Assembly: GCA_033060915.1 (NCBI GenBank)
Contig: CM065385.1
Coordinates: 14,962,501 to 15,026,500, forward strand
Origin: Euryodendron excelsum
Lineage: Eukaryota > Streptophyta > Magnoliopsida > Ericales > Pentaphylacaceae
Direction of reading: 5' to 3'
DNA: 64,000 nt
Part shown: positions 11,030 through 20,205 of the stretch, one piece after another
Position numbering within the stretch: the stretch's first letter is position 1
Layout of the letters: each line of letters starts with the position of its first letter
Position numbers and translations under genes: made by a program
The notes under the pieces: model-generated
Databases searched by the model: none
Seen by the model: the letters and a program-made list of their open reading frames with translations, nothing else
What the model was told of the DNA's origin: nothing

Positions 11030-12880
11030 ATTGAAAATAGAAGAGTGGATTTGAAGAAGGAGATTGAATTGGAAATTGAATTCAATTTGGAATTGGAAGA
11101 GGAGATTGGAAATTGAAATTGAGAAAATTGGACTTTGATTTGAAAAGATAGATTTGGACTTGTTTTAGAAAGATGAAGGTTTAGGAAACCTAGACTTAGG
11201 AAAGAGAAGAGACTTAGGAAAGATTTGACTTGACTTGGAAGGTTTAGGAGATTAGGAAAGATTGGATTTAGGAAATGTTTGAATTAGGAAAGGTTTGATT
11301 TAGGAAAGTTTTGAAATTAGGAAAGTTTCAACTTAGGAAAGCTTTGAATTTAGAATGTTTCAACTTTAGGAAAGTTTTGAATTAAGAAAGTTTTGAATTT
11401 AGGAAAGTTTTAGGTTTACGAAAGTTTTCACTTTAGGAAAGTTTTGAATTTAAGAAAGTTTGAAAATTGGAAAGTTTTGAATTTAGAAATGTTTTGAAAA
11501 AGGGAAGTTTTGAATTTGGAAAGTTTTGAAAATTGGAAAGTTTTGAAAATAAGAAAGTTTTGTTTTAGGAAAGGTTTGAAAAAGTTTTCAACTTAGGAAA
11601 TATTTGAATTAAGAAAGTTTTCAACTTAAGAAAGTCTTAAATTAAGAAAGTTTTGAGTTTCAAAAAGTCTTAGATTTGGAAAGATTTGAAGTTTAAGAAA
11701 GTTTAGAGTTTAGAAAGTTTTTAGATTTAGAAAGATTTAACTTAAGAAGGTTTCAAATTTAGAAAGTTTAGAATTTAGAAAGATTTGAAATTTAGAAATT
11801 TTAAGATTTAGAAAGTTTTAGAGTTTGAATTTTAGAAAGTCTTGAAATTAGGAAAGGCTTGAGTTTGGGAAACATTTGAAAGCTTGGATTTGAAAAAGAT
11901 GTTTGAAAGGGGTAGAATTAGGAAAGGGTTGAACTAGGAAAGATTTGAAAGTTGAGTTTTAAAGTTTAGGAAAGATTTTTATGTTCAAGTTTTGGAAACT
12001 TAAGATTTAGGAAAACGGAAGTTTGGGAAGGATTTGAATTAGGAAAGGGCTGTATTTTGAAACTTAAGGAAAGGTTTAAAGTTTAAGTTTAGGAAACTTA
12101 TGGTTTAGGAAGGGATTGAATTAAGAAAGGTTTGGATTAGGAAGGGATTGGATTTGGTTTCTAAAAACAAGGGTTTGATTTTGTTTCCAAAAACGGAGGA
12201 TAGGATCTAGTTTCCTAAACGGGGAGATTGGATTTGGTTTCCTAAAGCAAATGTTTGATTTTGTTTCCTAAAGGGAAGATTTGATTTGGCAAGGATTTGG
12301 AAATAGAGATTCTAGAAACCCTAGATTTGAAAAACCATAGTTTTGACGTAGAAAATAGGTTTTGGAAACATGTATAGTTTGGATGTGAAAACAAGAGATT
12401 TTGGAAACCTAGGTTTAGGTCAAAGTTTGAAAATCATGTTTTTGGAAAGAAAACTAGGGTTTCCTAATTGTGGTTTCTAGGGCTTGACTTGGGCTCCAAG
12501 GAAAGAGTTTTTTTTAGAAAGTGCGTTTTTGGAAACGAAGGTTTTCTAAAAAGGAATCCTAGGGAGGAATTTCTAGAGGAAAGATTTTGGACGGAAAGTT
12601 TTTGGAAAGATTTTTGGAGAGAGTTTTTCTAGGAAGATTTTTGGTAGAAGATTGTTGAAGAGAGTTTTTGAAAAGATTTTTGGGGAACGTTTTTAGAAAG
12701 TGGATTTTGGGGAGAAGATTTTGGAAAGGAGTTGGAAAGGGGAGTTTTGAAAAATAGATTTTGGAAGGGAGTTTTTGAAAACAATTTTTGGAGAAGAGAG
12801 TTTTAGGAAAGTATGTTGAAAAGGAGATTTTTAGGAAACGATTTTTGAAGAGAGAGAGCTTTTGGAAAGTATAAAAACAT
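11030..12880 (-). repeat. G-poor (sense strand) tract of LTR A
   Basis: About 1.85 kb of degenerate 'GAAAGTTTTGAATTTAG' units on the plus strand. On the LTR sense strand it is almost all A, C and T. ORFs here (for example 12559-12885 minus) are low-complexity artefacts. Confidence 0.75.
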
Positions 12881-13147
12881 CTCACTTTCCTAAAGCGATT
12901 CTAGCCATAAGAGGGCTAGAACCACTTTAAGAAAGTGGTTTTGAAAACAATGTTTGAAAATATAGACCAAAAGGCCACTTTTAATATAACACTTTCCTAA
13001 AGCAACCCTAGCCATGGAAAGGCTAGAATCACCCTAGAATTGTGATTTTGAAAACATGTTTTTTTTGAAAAAGAGCTTTTGATGCAATTTTGAAAACAAG
13101 CTTGAAAACGATTTTTGAAAACAACTTTTTGAAAACGAATTTGGAAA

Positions 13148-13366
13148 ATGCAAGACTATGATATGCACAATGCAATTTGGGGTCGTGAACATACAAGGTT
13201 AAGGCTTCACCACATAATCAAGGGGGCCGGACCCACGTGGTCTTTGGTTAGACTAGAAGAAAGCCCCCGACACGGTGACTCTCCCATAGTCCAATCCTAC
13301 ACATGGACCGGGAATCCCCTTGTTTCAAGCATGCAAAGAAAGGGGGGGAAAGAGATGAGGGATTAA
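13148..13366 (+). other. 72-codon ORF antisense to LTR A
   Basis: It starts MQDYDMHNAIWG and ends KGGKEM-RD. Nearly the same protein can be read in LTRs B and D and, partly, H. G carries a stop in it, and the older C has a diverged version (9467-9745). It is antisense to LTR transcription and lies downstream of the TATA box in LTR coordinates. I know no homologous family. Conservation may only reflect recent copying. Confidence 0.25.
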
Positions 13367-13757
13367 AATAGAGAAAACCCAAGTGGGTTGGAGAGAGAAG
13401 AGAGAGGGGGAAAGTGCAGAAAATTAAATAGGGAGCCTACCTTGTTTCTTGTTTATTTTGCGCGCCGTCAGTCTTCGATCTTCGGTCTTTGGTCTTGATC
13501 TTCACCCTTCAGTCTTCAAGGGTTGTCTTCAAGCTTTAGATGGCAGCTCTTTAAGTCTTCCAAGGATGGTTGAAGGTTAGCGTATGAGTGTATGGAGAAG
13601 TGTATGAGTGTATAGGAGGCTAAGGTTTGTTTAGGGTGGCTAGGGTTTGGAGAAACCTAAGGAGGCTAGGGTTTTGGAGGTGCTCGAGCTCTGTATATCG
13701 AAATATAGGATTCTTAGGTTAAGTTTGCAGACCCCTTTGACGTTGATCGAGGCTCTG

Positions 13758-13765
13758 TATTTATA
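13758..13765 (-). promoter_or_regulatory. TATA box of LTR A
   Basis: TATAAATA on the minus strand, followed in the sense direction by CAGAGCCTCGATCAACG. The same block occurs in B (18470-18477), D (24359-24366), F (34492-34499), G (37997-38004) and H (50824-50831). C and I have lost the exact box. This conservation makes it the best U3 promoter candidate. Confidence 0.75.
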
Positions 13766-13786
13766 GAGGGAAGACAAGCCTAACGC

Positions 13787-13920
13787 CTGTTACAATGGCG
13801 CCAGGGCAAAATTTACACTGGCACCACTACTAGTGGCGCCAGGCCATTTTTTGGCTTGGCGCCACTGCTAGTGGCGCCAGGCCATTTTTTGGCTTGGCGC
13901 CACTGCTAGTGGCGCCAGCC
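13787..13920. repeat. three GGCGCC palindromes upstream of TATA in LTR A
   Basis: Arms TGGCGCCACT and AGTGGCGCCA face each other across 2-3 bases. The palindrome repeats with a spacer containing 'ggccattttttggctt' (period about 47 bp). The cluster starts about 25 bp from the TATA box. Confidence 0.8.
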
Positions 13921-13980
13921 ATTTAGGAAACAATTAAGGTCGGTAAGCAACGTATCTTTGACTAGATTTGGGCACCTGTA

Positions 13981-14343
13981 CTAGTGACTACCATGTAAAC
14001 TTTGGCCTGGCTTCACTAGGAGTGACTCCGGAAAGTCTGGGAATGATTTGAAGGAGCCGGGAGTGACCCGGAAGGCCGAAAAGGAGCAGGAACACTTAAA
14101 GTAGTGTCCTGGAGGTATTTGACTTGAAAAGTGAGGATTGGATGTGTCGGAAAGGTTGACCGAGCCTTTAGGGGCAAAACGGTCAATCAGACCGGAAAAT
14201 TGCCGGGACAGACTCAAACTATCTCGGAAGAAGACTTGGGATCTGGAAACATTATTTAGAATGTTCCCAGAGGTTGCCGGTTTGATTCCCAGAGCCGGTG
14301 TGGTCGGAAAAGGAGACTGGCCCACTAGGGGCAAAATGGTCAT
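13981..14343 (-). other. 120-codon ORF in the sense direction of LTR A U3
   Basis: It contains TPALGIKPATSGNILNN and IPPGHYFKCSCSFSAF. It is open over the same interval in B (113 codons), D (113) and G (120), but not in the older LTRs C, F and I. It lies upstream of the TATA box, so the main LTR promoter of the same copy would not transcribe it. It overlaps a 157-bp repeat unit. No domain is recognised. Confidence 0.25.
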
Positions 14344-14560
14344 TTTGCACCGGGTTTGCCGGAACTGACTCGGAATGGTTCGGAATGGTAAAGGAAGATT
14401 GAGAATACTATAAAAAGTGTTCTCGGGAGGTTACCGGTTTAATACCCAGAGCCGGTGTGGTTCCCGGGGCGTTCAGATGCCTAGGAGCAAAATGGTCATC
14501 TTGACTAGAAAGTCTCGGAAAAGGTCCTACGGGTAGTTTGGTCATTTTTCACCGAAGTGA
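14262..14560 (-). repeat. 157-bp tandem units (two) in LTR A
   Basis: Units begin near 14276 and 14432 with '(g/a)ccggttt.atacccagagccgg'. Each carries a block 'aggggcaaaacggtcattttg' and, less regularly, 'actataaaaagtgttctc'. Confidence 0.65.
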
Positions 14561-14591
14561 GATAACAGACACTGGTGTTGACCTGGGTTTT

Positions 14592-14931
14592 GAGTGTTTC
14601 CGCCACTCTAACGGTGTGAGTATTTCCGCTACTCAGACAGGGTTTGATGATTTGTGAGTATTTCCGCTACTCGGACAGGGTTGAGTATTTCCGCTACTCT
14701 AACGGGGTTGATGATTTGGGAGTATTTCCGCTACTCTAACGGTTCTGTGAGTACTTTCGCTACTCTAACGGTTGAGTATTTCCGCTACTCTAACGGCTCT
14801 GTGAGTATTTCCGCTACTCTAACGGTTGAGTATTTCCGCTACTCTAACGGCTCTGTGAGTATTTCCGCTACTCTAACGGCTCTGTGAGTATTTTCGCTAC
14901 TCTAACGGTTCTGTGAGTAGTTTTGCTACTC
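14592..14931 (-). repeat. hairpin minisatellite of LTR A, block 1 (12 units)
   Basis: Twelve units of GAGTATTTCCGCTACTC or close variants, spaced by 'taacggttctgt'-type linkers of 8-25 bp. Each unit is an inverted repeat (GAGTA / TACTC around a 7-base loop). The first unit has GAGTG/CACTC arms; the last has GAGTAG-TTTTG-CTACTC. Confidence 0.9.
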
Positions 14932-15013
14932 AGACCGTCTCGAGGAATAAACTGTCTCGAGAGAGGGATTGGAAAGGGGTTTTATCGTCTCCGAAGAGAC
15001 GTGCCTGGGTTTT

Positions 15014-15175
15014 GAGTGTTTTCGCCACTCTGACGGTTGTGTGAGTGTTTCCGCCACTTCGACGGTTTTGCGAGTGTTTCCGCCACTCCGACGGTTGTGT
15101 GAGTGTTTCCGCCACTCTAACGGTTTTGTGAGTGCTTCCGCCACTTTGACGGTTTTGTGAGTAGTTTTGCTACTC
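15014..15175 (-). repeat. hairpin minisatellite of LTR A, block 2 (6 units)
   Basis: Five units of the GAGTG...CACTC type (two with an imperfect right arm) and a closing GAGTAG-TTTTG-CTACTC unit. Block 2 is separated from block 1 by the CTCGAG and CGTCTC hairpins near 14938-15003. Confidence 0.88.
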
Positions 15176-15839
15176 GGACCGTCTCGAGTAATAAACTGTC
15201 TCGAGAGAGGGATTGGAATTGAAATAAGAAAGGACAATGCCCCTAAGGGCATTTTGGTCATTTTGCCTCTATTTGGGCCTGACAGGCCCGTGAAGCGATG
15301 GAAAGATGGAATTTGGACTAGAGGATTGGTTTCGATTGGAATATGTCCATAATGACTTGAAAACAAGTCTAGACGGAGTGTAGACTGCCGAGCAGTCAAA
15401 AATGGGGTGCTTACACCTACATGTCAATCTACCCTAGATTTACCTATGAGAGTCTTCGACTAACTATAGTTCAACCCTATTCACTTTAGAAGAACAATGT
15501 TTGAAAAATATGATGCATGATATGCAAGTGCAAGATGAGAGAATTGGAAAATAGAAATTGATTTGAAAAGAAATTGATTTGATTTGAAAATAGATTTGAA
15601 GAAATAGAATTGAAATTGAAAAGTTTGAAAATTGAAAGTAGAAGTTTGAAAATAGAAATTTTGGAATTTTGAAAATAGATTGGAATGTGAGATTTGAAAA
15701 GATTTTGGAAACCGCACCCATGAGGGTGGAATTGAAAGTTTGAAAAGTATTGTGACCGCACCTATGAAGGTTGCCTACGTATCACTTTGGGGGAATCAGG
15801 TCAGTCGTAGTTCGGACCGGAGTCCGATTGAAAAGAGAA

Positions 15840-17560
15840 GGGTGGATTTGAAGAAGGAGATTGAATTGGAAATTGAATTCGATTTGGAATTAGAAAAGGA
15901 GATTGAAAATTGAAATTGAGAAAATTGGACTTTGATTTGAAAAGATAGATTTGGGCTTGTTTTGAAAAAGAGAAAGATGAAGGTTTAGGAAACCTAGACT
16001 TAGGAAAAGCTTGACTCGACTTGGAAGGTTTAGGAGATTAGGAAAGGTTGGATTTAGGAAATGTATGAATTAGGAAATGCTCGATTTAGGAAAGTGTCAT
16101 TTTTGGAAGGTTTCGAAATTAGGAAAGTTTTCATTTTAGGAAAGTTTTGAAATTAGGAAAGTTTGAAATTTAGAAAGTTTTGAAATAGGAAAGTATTGAA
16201 TATAGAAATGTTTTGAATTAAGAAAAGTTTAGAATTTGGAAAGTTTCAAAATAAGAAAGTTTTGAATTTTGAAATGTTTGAAAAAGGGAAGTTTTGAATT
16301 TGGATAGTTTTGAAAACAAGGAAGTTTTGAAAATAAGAAAATTTCGTTTTAGGAAAGGTTCGAAAAAGGAAAGTTTTCAACTTAGGAAGTGTTTGAATTA
16401 AGAAAGTTTCAACTTAAGAAAGTCTTAAATTAAGAAAGTTTTGAGTTTAGAAAAGTCTTAGATTTTGAAAGATTTGAAGTTTAAGAGAGTTTAGAATTTA
16501 GAAAGTTTTAGGTTTAGAAAGATTCAACTTAAGAAAGTTTCAAATTTAGAAAGTTTTGAATTTAGGAAGCTTAGAATTTTAGAAAGATTTGAAATTTAGA
16601 AAGTTTAGGATTTAGAAAGTTTTAGAGTTTTAGAAAATCTTGAAATTAGGAAAGGCTTGAGTTTAGGAAAGGTTTGAAAACTTAGATTTGAAAAAGATTT
16701 TGAAAAAGGGGTAGAATTAGGAAAGGGTTGAACTAGGAAAGATTTAAAAGTTGAGTTTTAAAGTTTAGGAAAGATTTTTATGTTCAAGTTTTGGAAACTT
16801 AAGATTTAGGAAAGTGAAAGTTTAGGAAGGATTCGAATTTAGGAAAGATTTGGATTTTGAAACTTAAGGAAAGATTTGAAGTTTAGGTTTAGGAAACTTA
16901 TGGTTTAGGAAGGCATTGAATTAGGAAAGGTTTGGATTAGGAAGGGATTGGATTTGGTTTCTAAAAGAGAAAGGTTGGATTTTGTTTCCAAAAACGGAGG
17001 ATGGGATCTAGTTTCCTAAACAGGGAGAATTGATTCGGTTTTCTAAAGGGAAGGTAGGATTTGGCTAGGATTTGGAAAGGAAAATTCTAGAAACCCCTAG
17101 ATTTGGAAAATTGTTGCTTTGACGTAGAAAAGAGGTTTTGAAAACATGTATAGTTTTGATATAGAAAACAAAAGATTTTGGAAACCTAGGTTTGGGGCAA
17201 AGTTTGAAAATCATGTTTTTGGAAAGAAAACTAGGGTTTCCTAATTGTGGGTTCTAAGGTTTGGTTTGGGCTCTAAGGAAAGAGTTTTTTTTGGAAAATG
17301 CGTTTTTGGAAACGAAGGTTTTCTAGAAGGGAATCCTAGGGCGGAGTTTTTTTTTTGAAAAGCATGTTTTTGGAAACGTAGAGTTTAGAAAGAAAATCCT
17401 ATAGGGGAATTTCTAGAAGGAAGATTCCGGGAGGAGAGTTTTTAGAAAGATTTTTAGGGAGTGTTTTTAGAAAGTGAATTTTGAGGAAAGAAAGTTTTGG
17501 AAAGGAGTTGAAAAAGAGATTTTTAGGAAGAGATTTTTAAAGAGAGTTTTTGGAAAGTAT
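15840..17560 (-). repeat. G-poor (sense strand) tract of LTR B
   Basis: Counterpart of the tract in A, with the same degenerate 'TTAGGAAAGTTT' units on the plus strand. No coding capacity is seen. Confidence 0.72.
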
Positions 17561-17836
17561 AAAAACATCTCACTTTCCTAAAGCGATTCTAGCCATAAGA
17601 AGGCGAGAACCACTTTAAGAAAGTGGTTTTGAAAACAAGATTTGAAAATATAGACCAAAAGGTCACTTTTAATATAACACTTTCCTAAAGCAACCCTAGC
17701 CATGGAAAGGCTAGAATCACCCTAGGATTGTGATTTTGAAAACATGTTTTTTTTTGAAAAAGAGCTTTTGATGCAATTTTGAAAACAAGCTTGAAAACGA
17801 TTTTTGAAAACAACTTTTTGAAAACGAATTTGGAAA

Positions 17837-18055
17837 ATGCAAGACTATGATATGCACAATGCAATTTGGGGTTGTGAACATACAAGGTTAAGGCTTCACC
17901 ACATAATCAAGGGGGCCGGACCCACGTGGTCTTTGGTTAGACTAGAAGAAAGCCCCCGACACGGTGACTCTTCCATAGTCCAATCCTACACATGGACCGG
18001 GAATCCCCTTGTTTCAAGCATGCAAAGAAAGGGGGGGAAAGAGATGGGGGATTAA
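17837..18055 (+). other. 72-codon ORF antisense to LTR B
   Basis: It differs from the copy in LTR A at only a few residues (for example GCEH for GREH, SSIV for SPIV). Confidence 0.25.
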
Positions 18056-18675
18056 AATAGAGAAAACCCAAGTGGGTTGGAGAGAGAAGAGAGAGGGGGA
18101 AAGTGCAGAAAATTAAATAGGGAGCCTACCTTGTTTCATGTTTATTTTGCGCGTCGTGCAGTCTTCGGTCTTCGGTCTTTGGTCTTGATCTTCACCCTTC
18201 AGTCTTCAAGGGTTGTCTTCAAGCTTTGGAGGGCTGCTCTTCAAGTCTTCAGAGAGTGGTTGAATGCTATTGTATGAGTGTACGGGGAAGTGTATGAGTG
18301 TATAGGAGGCTAGGGTTTTGTGTATAGTGGTTAGGGTTTAGTGTAGGGTGGCTAGGGTTTGGAGAATTTAAGGAAACTAGGGTTTCTGGAGGTGCTCGAG
18401 CTCTGTATATCGAATTGTGTGATTTCTAGGTTCAGTTTGCAGACCCTTTTCACGTTGATCGAGCCTCTGTATTTATAGAAGTTGGACAAGCCTGGCGCCT
18501 ATTGCAGTGGCGTCATGGCAAAATTTATACTGGCGCCACTAGGAGTGGCGCCAGGCCATTTTTTGGCTTGGCGCCACTGCTAGTGGCGCCAGCCATTTAG
18601 GAAACAATTAAGGTCGACAAGCAACGTATCTTTGACTAGATTTGGGCGCTTGTACTAGTGACTACCATGTAAACT

Positions 18676-19017
18676 TTAGCCTGGCTTCACTAGGAGTGAC
18701 TCCGGAAAGTCCGGGAATGATTTGAAGGAGCCGGGAGTGACCCGGAAGGCCGAAAAGGAGCAGGAACACTTAAAATAGTGTCCTGGAGGTATTTGACTTG
18801 AAAAGTGAGGATTGGATGTGTCGGAAAGGTTGACCGAGCCTTTAGGGGCAAAACAGTCAATCGGACCGGAAAACTGTCGGGACAGACTCAAACTGTCCCG
18901 GAAGAAGACTTGGGATCTGAAAACATTATTTAGAATGTTCCCAGAGGTTGCCGGTTTGATTCCCAGGGCCGGCGTGGTAGGAAATGGAGACCGACCCACT
19001 AGGGGCAAAACGGTCAT
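18676..19017 (-). other. 113-codon sense ORF in U3 of LTR B
   Basis: Counterpart of the ORF at 13981-14343. It ends earlier at a stop after LLVKPG. Confidence 0.25.
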
Positions 19018-19330
19018 TTTGTACCGGGTTTGCCGGAACTGACTCGGAATGGTTCAGAAAGGTAAAGGAAGGTCGAGAACACTATAAAAAGTATTATTGG
19101 GACATTACCGGTTTGATACCCAGAGCCGGAGTGGTCGAAGAAGGAGACCGGCCCTCTAGGGGCAAAACGGTCATTTTGTACCGGGTTGGCCGGAACTGAC
19201 TCGGAATGGTCTGGAAAGGTAAAGGAAGGTCGAGAACACTATAAAAAGTGTTCTCGAGGCATTACCGGTTTGATACCCAGAGCCGGTGTGGTTCCCGGGG
19301 CATTCGGATGCTTAGGGGCAAAATGGTCAT
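18940..19330 (-). repeat. 157-bp tandem units (three) in LTR B
   Basis: Unit starts lie near 18951, 19107 and 19264, giving a period of about 157 bp. Confidence 0.75.
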
Positions 19331-19422
19331 CTTGACCGAAAAGTCTCGGAAAAGGCCCTAAGGGTAGTCTGGTTATTTTTCACCGAAGTGAGCTAACAAA
19401 CATGGGTATTGACCTAGGTGTT

Positions 19423-19822
19423 GAGTATTTCCGCTACTCGGACGGGGTTGAGTATTTCCGCTACTCGGACGGGGTTGATGATTTGAGAGTATTTCCGCTA
19501 CTCGGACGGGGTTGATGATTTGAGAGTATTTCCACTACTCTAACGGTTCTGTGAGTATTTCCGCTACTCTAACGGGTCTGTGAGTATTTCTGCTACTCTA
19601 ACGGTTGAGTATTTCCACTACTCGGACGGCTCTGTGAGTATTTCCGCTACTCTAACGGTTCTGAGAGTATTTCCGCTACTCTAACGGGTCTGTGAGTATT
19701 TCCGTTACTTTAACGGCTCTGTGAGTATTTCCGCTACTCTAACGGTTGAGTATTTCCGCTACTCGGACGGCTCTGTGAGTATTTCCGCTACTCTAACGGT
19801 TGTATGAGTAGTTTTGCTACTC
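19423..19822 (-). repeat. hairpin minisatellite of LTR B, block 1 (14 units)
   Basis: Fourteen GAGTA...TACTC units, mostly GAGTATTTCCGCTACTC. Most substitutions fall in the loop (TTTCTGC, TTTCCAC). One unit near 19700 has a damaged right arm (TACTT). Confidence 0.9.
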
Positions 19823-19985
19823 GGACCGTCTCAAGGAATAAACTGTCTCGAGAAAGGGATTGGAAAGGGGTCTTACCGTCTCCGAAGAGACGTGCCTAGA
19901 TTGGAACCGTCTCGAGGAATAAACTGTCTCGAGAGAGGGATTGGAAAGGGGTCTTACCGACTCCAAAGAGACGTGCCTGGGTTTT

Positions 19986-20205
19986 GAGTGTTTCCGCCAC
20001 TCTAACGATGTTGTGAGTGTTTCCGCCACTCTGACGGTTTTGTGAGTGTTTCTGCCACCCTAACGGTTTTGTGAGTGTTTCCGCCACCCTAACGGTTTTG
20101 TGAGTGTTTCCGCCACTCTGACGGTTTGGTGAGTGTTTCCGCCACTCTGACGGTTTTGTGAGTGTTTCCGCTACTCTGACGGTTTTGTGAGTAGTCTTAC
20201 TACTC
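19986..20205 (-). repeat. hairpin minisatellite of LTR B, block 2 (8 units)
   Basis: Six units have GAGTG...CAC(T/C)C arms. One hybrid unit has GAGTG with TACTC. The last is GAGTAG-TCTTA-CTACTC, with the 6-bp stem kept although the loop differs from that of A. Confidence 0.88.

Larger units (their letters stand above)
10204..15415 (-). mobile_element. solo LTR A (5.21 kb), inserted inside LTR B
   Basis: It runs from TGTGGCACCC to GTGCTTACA, with the perfect TSD CCTAC at 10199-10203 and 15416-15420. The flanks rejoin as 'tcggtgcctacatgtcaatc', the sequence found intact in other LTR copies (for example 'cggtacctacatgtcaatc' at 10633). Sense order on the minus strand: hairpin arrays, two 157-bp units, three GGCGCC palindromes, TATA box (13758-13765), AAACCCTAG motifs, the region of the antisense ORF, the G-poor tract, end block. 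It is the innermost and so the youngest insertion of this stack. Confidence 0.92.

Noticed and set aside
12559..12885. 108-codon Phe/Ser/Lys-rich ORF and similar ORFs in other LTRs (10703-10924, 15464-15761, 40719-41012, 53500-53780)
   Set aside because: They are low-complexity readings of the G-poor tract and the block after it; stops are rare there only because of base composition.
13800..13920. TGGCGCC as a primer-binding site of an Athila-type element
   Set aside because: The sequence continues ACTNNTAGTGGCGCCA, part of a palindrome, and is not next to an LTR end.
14654..14887. ORF with repeated peptide YFRYSNGSVSISATLT
   Set aside because: It is a translation of the hairpin minisatellite; the repeats vary in length and the frame is not kept between LTR copies.
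14592..15175. Regularly spaced short repeats resembling a CRISPR array
   Set aside because: Spacers are short, nearly identical and variable in length, the unit is a hairpin minisatellite, and the setting is a plant LTR.
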